Assembly (NCBI RefSeq): GCF_011300685.1
Contig: NZ_CP049864.1
Location: 984,885-1,048,884, forward strand
Length of the DNA stretch: 64,000 bases
DNA from: Lysobacter sp. HDW10
GTDB lineage: Bacteria > Pseudomonadota > Gammaproteobacteria > Xanthomonadales > Xanthomonadaceae
Direction: 5' to 3'
This document shows, piece by piece, positions 18,887 to 27,816 of this stretch; position 1 is the first letter of the stretch, and each line of letters starts with the position of its first letter. The translations under genes and the position numbers were made by a program. The notes below the pieces were generated by a model, which saw nothing but the letters and a program-made list of their open reading frames with translations, was not told where the DNA came from and ran no database searches.

Positions 18887-18908
18887 CGCCGCGGCAAGCA
18901 CCGCGGCG
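18887..18908. other. GC-rich hairpin in the trxA-rho spacer
   Basis: CGCCGCGG (18887-18894) and CCGCGGCG (18901-18908) form a perfect 8-bp stem with a 6-nt loop just after the trxA stop on the minus strand. There is no T-run, so it may stabilise the trxA 3' end or attenuate readthrough into rho rather than act as a full terminator. Confidence 0.5.
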
Positions 18909-18923
18909 GGCTGGGGTTCATTC

Positions 18924-19262
18924 TTAGGCGATGGCTTTGTCAATCATGCCGCCCAAAACGCCGGCCACATTCGGCGGTGCGCCGACCTGGGTGGCGGCCG
19001 GTTGGCCGTCCTTGAACATGACCAACATCGGGATGCTGCGCACGTTGTAGCGCATGCCGATTTGCGGGTGGGCCTCGATATCGACTTTAACGACCTTGGC
19101 CTTACCTGAATATTGGTCGGCCAATTGATCGAGGACCGGCGCAATCGAGCGGCACGGACCACACCAAGGGGCCCAGAAATCCACCAACACGGGTTCCTTC
19201 GACGACAAAACAAGCTGATCGAAGTCTGCAGTGGTGGCATGTACGACGTTGGGGCTAGACAT
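18924..19262 (-). CDS. trxA: Thioredoxin
   Basis: This 112-residue thioredoxin carries the active site FWAPWCGPCRSIAP, the buried Asp region VDFWAPW, KVVKVDIEAHPQIGMRYNVRSIP with the cis-proline (IP), and the C-terminal FKDGQPAATQVGA turn. It is a general cytoplasmic disulfide reductase that works with thioredoxin reductase. It lies upstream of rho on the same strand and is divergent from rhlB, the same order seen around trxA in other gammaproteobacteria. Length and motifs are standard. Confidence 0.96.
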   Translation of the reverse strand: MSSPNVVHATTADFDQLVLSSKEPVLVDFWAPWCGPCRSIAPVLDQLADQYSGKAKVVKVDIEAHPQIGMRYNVRSIPMLVMFKDGQPAATQVGAPPNVAGVLGGMIDKAIA

Positions 19263-19434
19263 TCTTTACTCCAAAAACGGGGGGTTCAAACAAGACGTGC
19301 CGACGTGCATCGGAGGTCATTGGTAACATGGGGCTCTTACTAAACAACTACAAGCGCGTCACCGCGCACCCTAGCTTCCAGTCTGAACAGACATGCGGCT
19401 GTGTGCAAGGGTGTTCTGCCCAACTGAGCCATTC

Positions 19435-21057
19435 ATGTCCGATAAACCGCTGACCGATATCACCTTCAACGCCTTGCCGATCGAGCCTGCACTGCTCGGG
19501 GGGTTGGAATCAGCCGGTTTCGTCCGCTGCACACCGATTCAAGCATTGACCTTACCGTTCGCACTGGCGGGCCGCGATGTTGCGGGCCAGGCACAAACCG
19601 GCACCGGGAAAACCTTGGCCTTCTTGGTGGCGGTGATGAATCGCTTGATGAGCCGTCCTGCGTTGGCCGAGCGCAAGCCGGAAGATCCGCGCGCATTGAT
19701 CCTCGCACCGACACGTGAGCTCGCAATTCAAATTCACAAAGATGCTGTTAAGTTCGGCAGTGATCTGGGTTTGCGTTTTGCATTGATCTACGGCGGGGTC
19801 GATTACGACAAGCAGCGCGCGCAGTTGCAAGAAGGTGCGGACGTCATCATTGCGACGCCGGGTCGACTGATTGACTACGTGCGTCAACACAAAGTGGTGT
19901 CGCTGCATGCCTGCGAAATGTGTGTGCTGGACGAAGCCGATCGCATGTTCGATCTGGGCTTCATTAAAGACATCCGCTTCTTGTTGCGCCGCATGCCGCC
20001 GCGCACCGAACGTCAAACCATGTTGTTCTCCGCCACGTTGTCGCATCGCGTGCTGGAGCTTGCCTATGAGCACATGAACGATCCCGAGAAGTTGGTGGTG
20101 GAAAGCGAATCCATCACCGCTGCGCGCGTGCGTCAGGTGCTGTATTTCCCTTCAGACGACGAAAAGCTGAAATTGCTGATCGGTCTGATGTCGCGCGTGC
20201 CCGATGCCCGCAGCATGGTGTTCGTCAATACCAAGATGTTCGTCGAGCGCGTGGCGCGCGGGCTTGAAAAGGCCGGCTATGCAGTCGGTGTCTTGAGTGG
20301 TGATGTGCCGCAGAAGAAACGTGAAAGTTTGCTGCGCAAATTCCAAGCAGGTCAGCTCGAAGTGTTGGTGGCGACAGACGTGGCGGCGCGCGGTTTGCAT
20401 ATCGCAGGCGTCACCCACGTGTTCAACTACGATTTGCCGTTCGATGCGGAAGACTATGTGCATCGCATCGGTCGTACCGCACGTTTGGGCGAAGAGGGCG
20501 ATGCCATCAGCTTCGCTTGCGAACGCTATGCCATGTCATTGCCCGATATCGAAACCTATATTGAGCAAGCCATCCCGCGTGGCACCGTTACCGAAGAATT
20601 GATGACGGCCGTGCCGCGCGAGGCACGCGTCATTGCCGACGAAGACAAGGAAGACCTCGGCGAAGTTTTCAAAGAAGCGCGCGAGTTCCGCAAGACGCAA
20701 CAAGAAAAGCAAAAGCCGCGCAGTGCCCGACCGGGCGAGCGCTGCCGAAAGCCACGCACCCCACGTGCCGAAGGCGACGCGGTGCCGCGCACGCACAGCA
20801 GCGACACATCCACAGCAGCACCTGCAGTGGCGCAAGCCGGTGAGGGTGCAGAACGCAAGCGTCGTCGTCGCCGTCGCGGCAAGCGGATTGAAGGTCAAGA
20901 GGGTGCTTCCGCCAACCAGACCAACGGTGGCGCACAGAAGCGTGATTCACGTACGTCGCAACCCACGGTGCCGGCACCGAGCGGCCCCGGTCTTTTGCGC
21001 AAAATCGGCAGTGGATTACGAAATCTGCTGAAACGCGGTCCGCAAAAGCAACATTGA
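19435..21057 (+). CDS. rhlB: ATP-dependent RNA helicase RhlB
   Basis: The 540-residue DEAD-box protein has the Q motif ([21 protein letters not shown]), Walker A (AQTGTGKT), [65 protein letters not shown] and [13 protein letters not shown]. The match with RhlB, a degradosome helicase in RNA turnover, is supported by its place divergent from trxA-rho. The C-terminal 130 residues are a basic, low-complexity tail ([10 protein letters not shown]) ending in a short amphipathic [16 protein letters not shown], longer than in E. coli RhlB. I chose ATG 19435 ([12 protein letters not shown]) rather than an upstream in-frame start because it fits the family N-terminus. Confidence 0.93.
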   Translation: MSDKPLTDITFNALPIEPALLGGLESAGFVRCTPIQALTLPFALAGRDVAGQAQTGTGKTLAFLVAVMNRLMSRPALAERKPEDPRALILAPTRELAIQIHKDAVKFGSDLGLRFALIYGGVDYDKQRAQLQEGADVIIATPGRLIDYVRQHKVVSLHACEMCVLDEADRMFDLGFIKDIRFLLRRMPPRTERQTMLFSATLSHRVLELAYEHMNDPEKLVVESESITAARVRQVLYFPSDDEKLKLLIGLMSRVPDARSMVFVNTKMFVERVARGLEKAGYAVGVLSGDVPQKKRESLLRKFQAGQLEVLVATDVAARGLHIAGVTHVFNYDLPFDAEDYVHRIGRTARLGEEGDAISFACERYAMSLPDIETYIEQAIPRGTVTEELMTAVPREARVIADEDKEDLGEVFKEAREFRKTQQEKQKPRSARPGERCRKPRTPRAEGDAVPRTHSSDTSTAAPAVAQAGEGAERKRRRRRRGKRIEGQEGASANQTNGGAQKRDSRTSQPTVPAPSGPGLLRKIGSGLRNLLKRGPQKQH

Positions 21058-21106
21058 GTGCTTGCACACGGTAGGCGAAGTTCACAACGCTGGGCATAAT
21101 GGGCGC

Positions 21107-21796
21107 ATGAGTATTCTTCGCTTCGATGGCGTCGGAAAAACCTATACGGGCGGTCGAGAAGCCCTACGTCACGTGACCTTTGCGGTTGCGCCGGGTGAGA
21201 TGCTGTTTATCACCGGTCATTCCGGTGCGGGCAAAAGTACGTTGCTCAAATTGATTCAACTCACCGATCGCCCGTCGATTGGATCGGTGATGTTTGATGA
21301 GCGGAATCTGAGCAATGTCACCGGCCGCAAAATTGCGTTTCATCGTCGCGAAGTCGGCGTGGTGTATCAGAACCATCAACTGTTGGCAGAACGATCGGTC
21401 GCAGAAAACATCGGCCTGCCGTTGGTGTTGCGCGGGATGCCGCGCGCAGAAATCCAAAAGCGCGTCAACAGCATGTTGGAACGCATGGGCTTAGGCGGCC
21501 GCGGCAAGGCCTTGCCTTCGCAGCTGTCAGCAGGTGAGCAACAACGCGTCGGCATTGCGCGCGCCATGATCGGCGAACCGCGCATGTTGATCGCCGATGA
21601 ACCGACCGGCAACTTGGACCCGACACTCAGCGCGGAAATCATGGAAATCTTTGCGGCCCTGCCGCAACGAGGAACGAGCGTGATGGTGGCGAGCCACGAC
21701 CTCGCACTGGTGAAACGTATGAAGAAACGCGTGCTCGTGTTGTCAGAAGGCGAGCTGGTTGACGACATCGCGCCGGAGGACCTCGCCGATGAATGA
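21107..21796 (+). CDS. ftsE: Cell division ATP-binding protein FtsE
   Basis: The 229-residue ABC ATPase has Walker A (GHSGAGKST), the Q-loop (VYQNHQLL), the signature LSAGEQQRVGIARAM, Walker B (MLIADEP) with TGNLDP, and the switch histidine (ASHD). The N-terminus MSILRFDGVGKTYTGGREAL fits FtsE. FtsE pairs with FtsX to control peptidoglycan hydrolases at the septum. The end overlaps ftsX by 8 bases. I chose the ATG at 21107 over an upstream in-frame one because the ABC fold begins there. Confidence 0.95.
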   Translation: MSILRFDGVGKTYTGGREALRHVTFAVAPGEMLFITGHSGAGKSTLLKLIQLTDRPSIGSVMFDERNLSNVTGRKIAFHRREVGVVYQNHQLLAERSVAENIGLPLVLRGMPRAEIQKRVNSMLERMGLGGRGKALPSQLSAGEQQRVGIARAMIGEPRMLIADEPTGNLDPTLSAEIMEIFAALPQRGTSVMVASHDLALVKRMKKRVLVLSEGELVDDIAPEDLADE

Positions 21797-22727
21797 TGCA
21801 AAGCGCGTCGCCGCACCTTCTGCGTTTTCGATTTGGCTCGACCATCACTGGCGCAGCCTGACCGCCAGTGTGCGTTCGTTAGTGCGCAAGCCGTTTGCGT
21901 CATTGCTTACGATCGCTGTCTTGGCATTGGCGCTCGCTTTACCTTTGGGCTTACTCGCCAGCCTGCAAAATATTGAGCGCTTCGCCGGCAATGTGCAGCA
22001 GTCGCGCGAGATCAGCGTGTTCTTGAAACAAGACGTGACGACCGAAGATGCGCGTGCATTGACGGAATCGATCCGCGCTCGCAGTGACGTTGCGAATATC
22101 GTGTGGAAAACACCTGAAGAAGGGTTGGCAGACCTGCGCAAAACGTCGAATTTAGGTGAAGCCCTGGATAGCTTGGACAGCAATCCCTTGCCGCATTTGT
22201 TGATCATCACGCCCAAAGCTGACGACGCGGGTTTGGTGGCAGAAATGCAAACCTCGCCGAAAGTCGACATCGTGCAGCACGATCAAATTTGGCGCCAACG
22301 TTTGGACCAATGGCTTGGTTTCGGCGCACAGCTCGCGTGGATCTTGGCCATTGTCTTGGGCGCGGCCGCCGTGCTCGTGATCGGTAACACCGTGCGCTTG
22401 GATATCCAATCGCGTCGTGAAGAATTGGGCGTGCTGCAATTGTTGGGCGCCACCGATGGTTTCATTCGTCGACCCTTCCTGTATTTGGGTGCGTGGTACG
22501 GCATTGCAGCGGGCGTGTTGGCTTTGGTGTTGCTCGGTGGCGTGAATCGCGCCTTGCAACCGTCGCTCTCTGCACTTGCAGGCAGTTATGGCAGTCAGTT
22601 TTCGTTGCAAGGATTCAACGTGGTGCAAGCCGTCGCAGCGGTATTGGTCGCAGGTTTCCTCGGCTGGATGGGCGCCGGTTTTGTCACCGGTCACTTCTTG
22701 CGTCAAACCCGACCAATGGGACGCTGA
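21789..22727 (+). CDS. ftsX: Cell division protein FtsX
   Basis: The 312-residue membrane protein has a cytoplasmic N-terminus, a first transmembrane helix (about 36-58), a large periplasmic domain (QQSREISVFLKQDVTTEDAR ... PLPHLLIITPK), then three helices near 180-200, 233-255 and 280-300. RREELGVLQLLGATDGFIRRPF lies between helices two and three, the conserved FtsX-family coupling loop. It forms a complex with FtsE. The start at 21789 overlaps the ftsE stop, and only 3 bp separate its stop from the next gene, so ftsE-ftsX-receiver-ung looks like one operon. Confidence 0.94.
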   Translation: MNDAKRVAAPSAFSIWLDHHWRSLTASVRSLVRKPFASLLTIAVLALALALPLGLLASLQNIERFAGNVQQSREISVFLKQDVTTEDARALTESIRARSDVANIVWKTPEEGLADLRKTSNLGEALDSLDSNPLPHLLIITPKADDAGLVAEMQTSPKVDIVQHDQIWRQRLDQWLGFGAQLAWILAIVLGAAAVLVIGNTVRLDIQSRREELGVLQLLGATDGFIRRPFLYLGAWYGIAAGVLALVLLGGVNRALQPSLSALAGSYGSQFSLQGFNVVQAVAAVLVAGFLGWMGAGFVTGHFLRQTRPMGR

Positions 22728-22730
22728 CGC

Positions 22731-23564
22731 ATGAGTACTACGCCACGCGATCTGCGCCACGTCGTTGCCGACAACCCGCGCGTTTTGATTGTTGAAAGTT
22801 CCAGGATGGTGCGCAAACTGATCAGCGACTTGCTGAAGAAGGAATTGCCGAATGTCACGGTGGTGGAAAGCACCGGCCTGAAGCAAGCGCGCGCGTGTTT
22901 GAATCTTGGCGCCGTAGATCTCGTCACGACTTCATTGAGTTTGGACGACGGTGACGGCCTGCAAGTTGCGAAAGCCGTGCGCGATGCCGCAGGCCAAGCC
23001 TATGTCCCGGTCATTGTGGTGTCGTCTGATGTAAACAGCCGACTTGCTTCACGCACGTTGGGTGATGACGTCACCGACTACTTTGACAAGAGTGCAGGGT
23101 TTCCGGCGCTTGCGGCGTTTGTACGCGGCTACATCCAGCCGCAACCCATCGACGGCGCACGCATCTTGTATGTTGAAGACAGCCGCGTCGTTGCATTGGC
23201 GACCAAGCGCATGTTGGCCGCGCAAGGCCTGACCGTCATTCATGTCGACAGCGCGGAAGCCGCGATTGAGTACCTCGACTTGCATCATGGTGCGGTCGAT
23301 GAAGTCGGCGCCGACTTGGTGCTCACCGACGTCTATTTGAATGGTCCGCTCGGCGGTCTCGATGTGCTGAAGCATGTGCGCCATGGTCTGGGTTACAGCA
23401 AGCGTTTGTTGCCTGCACTCGTCATGACCGGCGATGAGAACCCCGACAAGCAACGTGAGTTGTTCTTAGCAGGTGCGAACGACTTGGTCTTGAAGCCGGT
23501 GGAAGAACGCATGGTGGTGACCAAGATCTTGTTCCAACTGCGTGCAGCCCGACTTCATTCGTGA
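22731..23564 (+). CDS. Two-receiver-domain response regulator; first receiver degenerate
   Basis: The 277-residue protein consists of two CheY-like receiver domains (about 15-135 and 142-270) with no output domain. The second looks functional: acidic pair E149-D150, phospho-acceptor D200 in DLVLTD, and a K in LKPVEER. In the first the equivalent of the phospho-acceptor is S68 (DLVTTS), the acidic pair is E22-S23, and only K120 (YFDKSAG) remains, so it should not be phosphorylated. Such proteins usually act by protein contact. It lies 3 bp after ftsX and overlaps ung by 4 bases. No cognate kinase is encoded nearby. Confidence 0.88.
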   Translation: MSTTPRDLRHVVADNPRVLIVESSRMVRKLISDLLKKELPNVTVVESTGLKQARACLNLGAVDLVTTSLSLDDGDGLQVAKAVRDAAGQAYVPVIVVSSDVNSRLASRTLGDDVTDYFDKSAGFPALAAFVRGYIQPQPIDGARILYVEDSRVVALATKRMLAAQGLTVIHVDSAEAAIEYLDLHHGAVDEVGADLVLTDVYLNGPLGGLDVLKHVRHGLGYSKRLLPALVMTGDENPDKQRELFLAGANDLVLKPVEERMVVTKILFQLRAARLHS

Positions 23565-24256
23565 CCGCGAACGACGCCTTGAAGCTTGAAGCTTCTTGGA
23601 AGCACCATGTGGGTGAGTGGTTCCAGCGCGACGACATGCAAGCGCTCTCTGGTTTCTTGCGCGAACGTATTGCCGCGGGTCACACCGTATTCCCGCCGCC
23701 CGCGCAAATCTTCGCAGCCTTCGACGCCACACCGTTTGATCAGGTCAAAGTCGTCATCCTCGGCCAAGATCCGTATCACGGCGCAGGGCAAGCCCATGGT
23801 TTGTGTTTTTCGGTTTTGCCAGGCACACCCGTGCCGCCGTCGCTGCAGAACATTTACAAAGAACTGAAAACCGACGTTGGCTTCGTGCCGCCCGCGCACG
23901 GCTACCTGATGCCTTGGGCGCAGCAAGGCGTGCTGCTCTTGAACTCAGTGCTGACGGTGGAAGAAGGCAAAGCCGGAAGCCACCAAAACCGCGGCTGGGA
24001 AGGCTTCACCGACCACGTGATCGAGACCCTCAATCGCGAGCGCGAAGGGCTGGTTTTCCTGCTCTGGGGCAGCTACGCCCAAGCCAAGGGGCGGGTGATC
24101 GACGATCGCCGCCATCGGGTACTGCGGGCGCCGCATCCGTCACCCCTGTCTGCCCATCGCGGCTTTTTCGGTTCCGGCCACTTTTCCAAAGCAAATCAAT
24201 GGCTTGAGAAGGGCGGGCGCGGGCCGATCCGGTGGCAATTGCCAGTTTCTGTCTAA
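23561..24256 (+). CDS. ung: Uracil-DNA glycosylase
   Basis: This 231-residue family-1 UDG has the catalytic water-activating loop [22 protein letters not shown] (Asp in GQDPYHG), the uracil-binding [10 protein letters not shown] (Asn), [11 protein letters not shown], and the DNA-intercalating loop [13 protein letters not shown]. It removes uracil from DNA at the start of base excision repair. The start codon is GTG at 23561, in a GTGA overlap with the upstream receiver gene, implying coupled translation. Length is standard. Confidence 0.96.
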   Translation: MTANDALKLEASWKHHVGEWFQRDDMQALSGFLRERIAAGHTVFPPPAQIFAAFDATPFDQVKVVILGQDPYHGAGQAHGLCFSVLPGTPVPPSLQNIYKELKTDVGFVPPAHGYLMPWAQQGVLLLNSVLTVEEGKAGSHQNRGWEGFTDHVIETLNREREGLVFLLWGSYAQAKGRVIDDRRHRVLRAPHPSPLSAHRGFFGSGHFSKANQWLEKGGRGPIRWQLPVSV

Positions 24257-24320
24257 AGCCCCCTTTTGTTCTGCCAAAACCGCCCCCAGCTGAATAAAAG
24301 GATTCGAGGGGTGCGCCTAA

Positions 24321-24347
24321 TTAGCACTCCCGGGGGACGACTGCTAA
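24321..24347. promoter_or_regulatory. CIRCE-like HrcA operator at rpoH
   Basis: TTAGCACTC (24321-24329), a 9-nt spacer, then GACTGCTAA (24339-24347) matches the CIRCE consensus TTAGCACTC-N9-GAGTGCTAA at 17 of 18 arm positions. It ends one base before the first rpoH ATG and covers the ribosome binding region (GGGGGA). CIRCE is the binding site of the heat-shock repressor HrcA, so HrcA control of rpoH is inferred; hrcA is not in this window. Confidence 0.8.
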
Positions 24348-24348
24348 A

Positions 24349-25236
24349 ATGACTGCCATGACTACTTTGACCCCCTCGCGGGCGCTTGTCACAAACAATC
24401 TGCCCGTACCCAACGCGCTCGGCTCGCTCGAGGCGTATATCTCCGCGGTGCATCAAATTCCCGTCTTGACGGTTGAAGAAGAGCAAGCACTCGCAACGCG
24501 TCTGCGCGACAACAACGATCTCGCCGCTGCGCAGGAACTCGTGCTCTCGCATTTGCGTTTCGTTGTGCATGTTGCACGCGGTTATGCAGGCTACGGCTTG
24601 CAAGTGGGCGACCTGATTCAAGAAGGCAATATCGGTTTGATGAAAGCCGTCAAACGTTTCGACCCCGAGGTCGGTGTGCGCTTGGTGAGCTTTGCGGTGC
24701 ATTGGATTCGTGCAGAGATGCATGAGTTCATCATCAAGAACTGGCGCATCGTCAAAGTCGCAACGACCAAGGCGCAACGCAAGTTGTTCTTCAACCTGCG
24801 CAAGAGCAAGAAGCGTTTGGGTTGGATGAATGCCGAAGAGGTGCGTGCTGTCGCGCGTGATCTCAATGTGTCCGAACGCGAAGTGTTGGAAATGGAATCC
24901 CGCTTGTCGGGGCGTGATATCGGCTTCGATGCACCTGCAAACGAAGACGAAGAACGCGCGCCGCCCGCACCTGCTGCGTATCTCATGACGGATGACGAAG
25001 ATCCGTCGCAAGCCTACGAGCGCGCAGATGGCGAAGACCACCAACTCGGTTTGTTGCGCGAAGGTTTGGCCGGCTTGGATGCGCGTTCGCGCGACATCAT
25101 CAAGCGTCGCTGGTTGGACGAAGACAATAAAGTCACCTTGCAAGATCTCGCGGCCGAGTATGGCGTCTCTGCAGAACGCATTCGCCAGTTGGAAGCCAAT
25201 GCGCTGAAGAAGATGAAAGCTTTGTTCGCGGCCTGA
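24349..25236 (+). CDS. rpoH: RNA polymerase sigma-32 (heat-shock) factor
   Basis: The 295-residue sigma factor carries region 2 ([60 protein letters not shown]), the RpoH box [15 protein letters not shown] that distinguishes sigma-32 from other sigma-70 proteins, and region 4 with [21 protein letters not shown]. It directs polymerase to heat-shock promoters. Two in-frame ATGs occur (24349 and 24358); only GGGGGA, inside the CIRCE-like element, resembles a ribosome binding site. The gene follows ung and ends at a strong hairpin terminator. Confidence 0.96.
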   Translation: MTAMTTLTPSRALVTNNLPVPNALGSLEAYISAVHQIPVLTVEEEQALATRLRDNNDLAAAQELVLSHLRFVVHVARGYAGYGLQVGDLIQEGNIGLMKAVKRFDPEVGVRLVSFAVHWIRAEMHEFIIKNWRIVKVATTKAQRKLFFNLRKSKKRLGWMNAEEVRAVARDLNVSEREVLEMESRLSGRDIGFDAPANEDEERAPPAPAAYLMTDDEDPSQAYERADGEDHQLGLLREGLAGLDARSRDIIKRRWLDEDNKVTLQDLAAEYGVSAERIRQLEANALKKMKALFAA

Positions 25237-25258
25237 GTGCTTGCGTGAGTGATCTCGA

Positions 25259-25285
25259 AAAGGGCGCCTGACGGTGCCCTTTTTT
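25259..25285. terminator. Bidirectional terminator between rpoH and priA
   Basis: A stem AAAGGGCGCC (25259-25268) pairs with GGTGCCCTTT (25273-25282), one G-U pair, 4-nt loop, inside a T-run on the plus strand. On the minus strand it is followed by TTTTC, so it can also serve the convergent priA gene, which stops at 25291. Confidence 0.88.
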
Positions 25286-25290
25286 ATGCC

Positions 25291-27501
25291 TCAATACAAA
25301 TCGATCGGGTCGACGTCGAGAGACCAACGCACCTTCCGTGCTTCGGGTGCGGCATAGAGTTGCGGCACCACGCGCGCGAGTGCTGCTTGCAATGCCTTGC
25401 GATCTTTCGCGGTTACCATCAACTGCATGCGCAGAAAACCTGCACGACGTTGCATCGGCGCGGGCACGGGGCCTGAAACATCCAAGCCATCTTGCGCAAG
25501 CAGATCACGTGCGACATCTAAGAAGTCGCGTGGCGGATGTGCATGCTTTGCTTCCGCACGCAGCAACGCCATATGTGCAAAGGGCGGAAAGCCTGCCGCT
25601 TCGCGTAAGGCCAGCTCTGCATCCGCAAACGCGTGATAGCCGCCTTCGATCAAAGTATTCAATAAAGGATGATCGGGGTAATGCGTTTGCAGAATCACTT
25701 CGCCTGGCATGTCTGCACGTCCGGCGCGTCCAGCGACTTGAATCAACAGCTGCGCGACGCGTTCGCTGGCGCGGAAGTCGGTTGAAAACAGTGCTTCATC
25801 AATGCCGAGCACGACGACCAACGCGAGCTTGGCGAGGTCATGCCCCTTCGCCAGCATTTGCGTGCCCACCAAAATGCCAGGTTGATCACCTAGCGTTTCA
25901 AAGTGTCGCGCCAAGGCGTCTTTGCGTTGCGTGCTGCCGCGATCAATGCGAATCACGGGCACATCATCGAAATGATCCGCCAAGAACGTTTCAATGCGTT
26001 CAGTGCCTTGGCCTTGCGGTTCAAGCGCCAAGTTGTTGCAGTTGGGGCAGGCAGACGGTGAGGGGCGATGCGCACCGCAGTGATGACACTGCAAGCGTTT
26101 GCCACTGCCGTGCACCGTCATCGCCGAATCGCAGCGCGAACATTGCGCCGTCCATCCGCAATCGCGACACATCAATACCGGCGCAAAGCCGCGACGGTTT
26201 CGGAATACCAAGACCTGTCCGCCCGCATCCAACGCTGCACGCATGCGCGTGATCATTGCGCTGGATAAACCCGCTTCCAGGGGCAGCTTGCGTACATCCA
26301 TGATGCGCACACTGGGTGCGCGTGCAACGCCGGCGCGCTTGGACAAGCGCAGATACTCGAAACGACCTTGTCCCGCCGCGTGCAAATCTTCCATCGACGG
26401 TGTCGCCGTGCCCATCACAATCGGCACACCTAAAGCACGTGCGCGCACCAAAGCAAAATCGTGCGCGTTGTAACGCATGCCATCCATCTGTTTGTAACTG
26501 GCGTCGTGGGCTTCATCGACCACTATCAATCCGGGATGCGCCAAAGGCATAAACACTGCCGAGCGCGTGCCGAGCACGACCGGTGCAACGCCTGTCCGCG
26601 CGGCTTGCCAAGTGTGCAAGCGTGCGGTGTCAGTCATGCCGGAATGAAATGCATGCACCGGAATCCCCAAGTGCTTTTCAAAACGCCGCACGGTTTGTGG
26701 TGTGAGCCCAATCTCTGGCACCAACACCAAGGCTTGTTTGCCCGATTGAATACAGCTGCGAATCGCTTCTAGATAGACCTCGGTTTTGCCACTGCCGGTG
26801 ACGCCATCCAACAAGTAGGCTTTGAAGCCTTGTGTCTGCTGAATCTGCGTCGCGGCTGCGCGCTGTTCCTCATTCAACTCAAATCCGCTCGCAGCAGCTT
26901 CGGGCGATTCAGGTGCATGCTGCGGTCGCACTTCACTTTCGACCCAGCCGCGTGCTTGCAAGCTGCGCAACGCGGGATGTAAGCCTTTGAGCTCAGGCGC
27001 TTCGTTCGGACGCTCACCCTCGGCCAAAACTGACAGTACTTGACTCTGTTTGGCACCCCGTACGCCGCTGCGCGCCGTCGCACCTGCTTCCGTGAGACGC
27101 CAAAAGGTGGTTTCCAGAACGGGGACATCAGCCCCGTTCCTGAGCGCGGTCGGCAGCGCGGTGGCCAGCACCTCGCCCAAAGGTGCGTGCACGTAGCGCG
27201 CCAACCAGCCTAGGCTCGACCAGAGCTCGCTACCGAAAATCGAAGCCGAATCGAGCCGCGCTTCAATCGGTTTCAGTGGGCTGTCGCTATCCGTCGCTTC
27301 CGGTTCTGAGATGACGACACCGACCGTTGTCGAGGCACCAAAAGGCACCCGAACACGGCAACCGACCCAGCCCGTTTGCGGTGCCTGATCGTCGATGGTG
27401 TAGTCGAAGGCCTGAAGCATCGGGCGAGGGACAACCACCTGAATCTTCAGACGCTGAGACGCCGGGGCAGCGGGGGTGTTCAAGGGTTTGAGGTTATCCA
27501 C
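25291..27501 (-). CDS. priA: Primosomal protein N' (PriA helicase)
   Basis: The 736-residue protein has the PriA N-terminal DNA-binding domain (VVVPRPMLQAFDYTI ... GCRVRVPFG), Walker A (LLDGVTGSGKTEVYLEAI), the DEAH box (LIVVDEAHDASYKQMDGMRYN), the zinc-binding cysteines (CRDCGWTAQCSRCDS, LQCHHCG, CPNC) and motifs V-VI (GTQMLAKGHDL, QVAGRAGRADMPGEV). PriA restarts stalled replication forks. The annotated GTG at 27501 gives about 20 residues more than E. coli PriA before the first strand, so the true start may be internal. Two DnaA boxes overlap this start region. Confidence 0.95.
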   Translation of the reverse strand: MDNLKPLNTPAAPASQRLKIQVVVPRPMLQAFDYTIDDQAPQTGWVGCRVRVPFGASTTVGVVISEPEATDSDSPLKPIEARLDSASIFGSELWSSLGWLARYVHAPLGEVLATALPTALRNGADVPVLETTFWRLTEAGATARSGVRGAKQSQVLSVLAEGERPNEAPELKGLHPALRSLQARGWVESEVRPQHAPESPEAAASGFELNEEQRAAATQIQQTQGFKAYLLDGVTGSGKTEVYLEAIRSCIQSGKQALVLVPEIGLTPQTVRRFEKHLGIPVHAFHSGMTDTARLHTWQAARTGVAPVVLGTRSAVFMPLAHPGLIVVDEAHDASYKQMDGMRYNAHDFALVRARALGVPIVMGTATPSMEDLHAAGQGRFEYLRLSKRAGVARAPSVRIMDVRKLPLEAGLSSAMITRMRAALDAGGQVLVFRNRRGFAPVLMCRDCGWTAQCSRCDSAMTVHGSGKRLQCHHCGAHRPSPSACPNCNNLALEPQGQGTERIETFLADHFDDVPVIRIDRGSTQRKDALARHFETLGDQPGILVGTQMLAKGHDLAKLALVVVLGIDEALFSTDFRASERVAQLLIQVAGRAGRADMPGEVILQTHYPDHPLLNTLIEGGYHAFADAELALREAAGFPPFAHMALLRAEAKHAHPPRDFLDVARDLLAQDGLDVSGPVPAPMQRRAGFLRMQLMVTAKDRKALQAALARVVPQLYAAPEARKVRWSLDVDPIDLY

Positions 27502-27516
27502 ACAAGTTGTGGATAA
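27494..27516. promoter_or_regulatory. Pair of inverted perfect DnaA boxes at the priA start
   Basis: TTATCCACA (27494-27502) and its inverse TGTGGATAA (27508-27516) are both exact copies of the high-affinity E. coli DnaA box, separated by 5 nt. They straddle the priA start codon. A third, one-mismatch site (TTGTGCACA on the minus strand, 27697-27705) lies 180 bp away over a predicted promoter. DnaA binding here is inference from the motif. Confidence 0.65.
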
Positions 27517-27816
27517 GTCTGTGCAATGAACGGCGAAACGCCAAGCGCGGCCGCACTTTCACAATAGAGCGCACTGATGGACAAAAAAGTGCCATCTGCG
27601 CAAATATCAGTAAAATCAATAGCTTGCATGTTAATTTTCATTCATTTTGCAGTCATTTACGTACAAGTGAGCAATCTTTGACACTTTGATGACCGCTGTG
27701 CACAATTTTCCCCGAACGGCATAGATGTCGCGCAAATGCAAGTGCTAATTGCAGCTTGAAGTGGCACATCCGGACGTTATCATCCTAGCTGATGAGGGCG
27801 ACTGCAGAGCTTTGAA
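27502..27816. other. AT-rich divergent intergenic region (priA / sigma-like gene)
   Basis: This 315-bp gap contains the outer DnaA box, an AT-rich stretch (about 27590-27670, with TGTTAATTTTCATTCATTTTG) and a sigma-70-type promoter reading rightward. I see no convincing gene in it. The AT-richness stands out against the neighbouring coding DNA. Confidence 0.6.
27678..27706 (+). promoter_or_regulatory. Predicted sigma-70 promoter for the sigma-like gene
   Basis: A perfect -35 TTGACA (27678-27683), a 17-nt spacer and CACAAT (27701-27706; 4 of 6 matches to TATAAT). The start site would be near 27713, leaving a leader of about 100 nt before the gene at 27817. The -10 overlaps a near-consensus DnaA box. 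Confidence 0.55.

Noticed and set aside
27494-27720. Chromosomal replication origin
   Set aside because: DnaA boxes and AT-rich DNA are present, but only two perfect boxes exist and dnaA, dnaN, gyrB or rpmH are not adjacent; regulation of priA is more likely.
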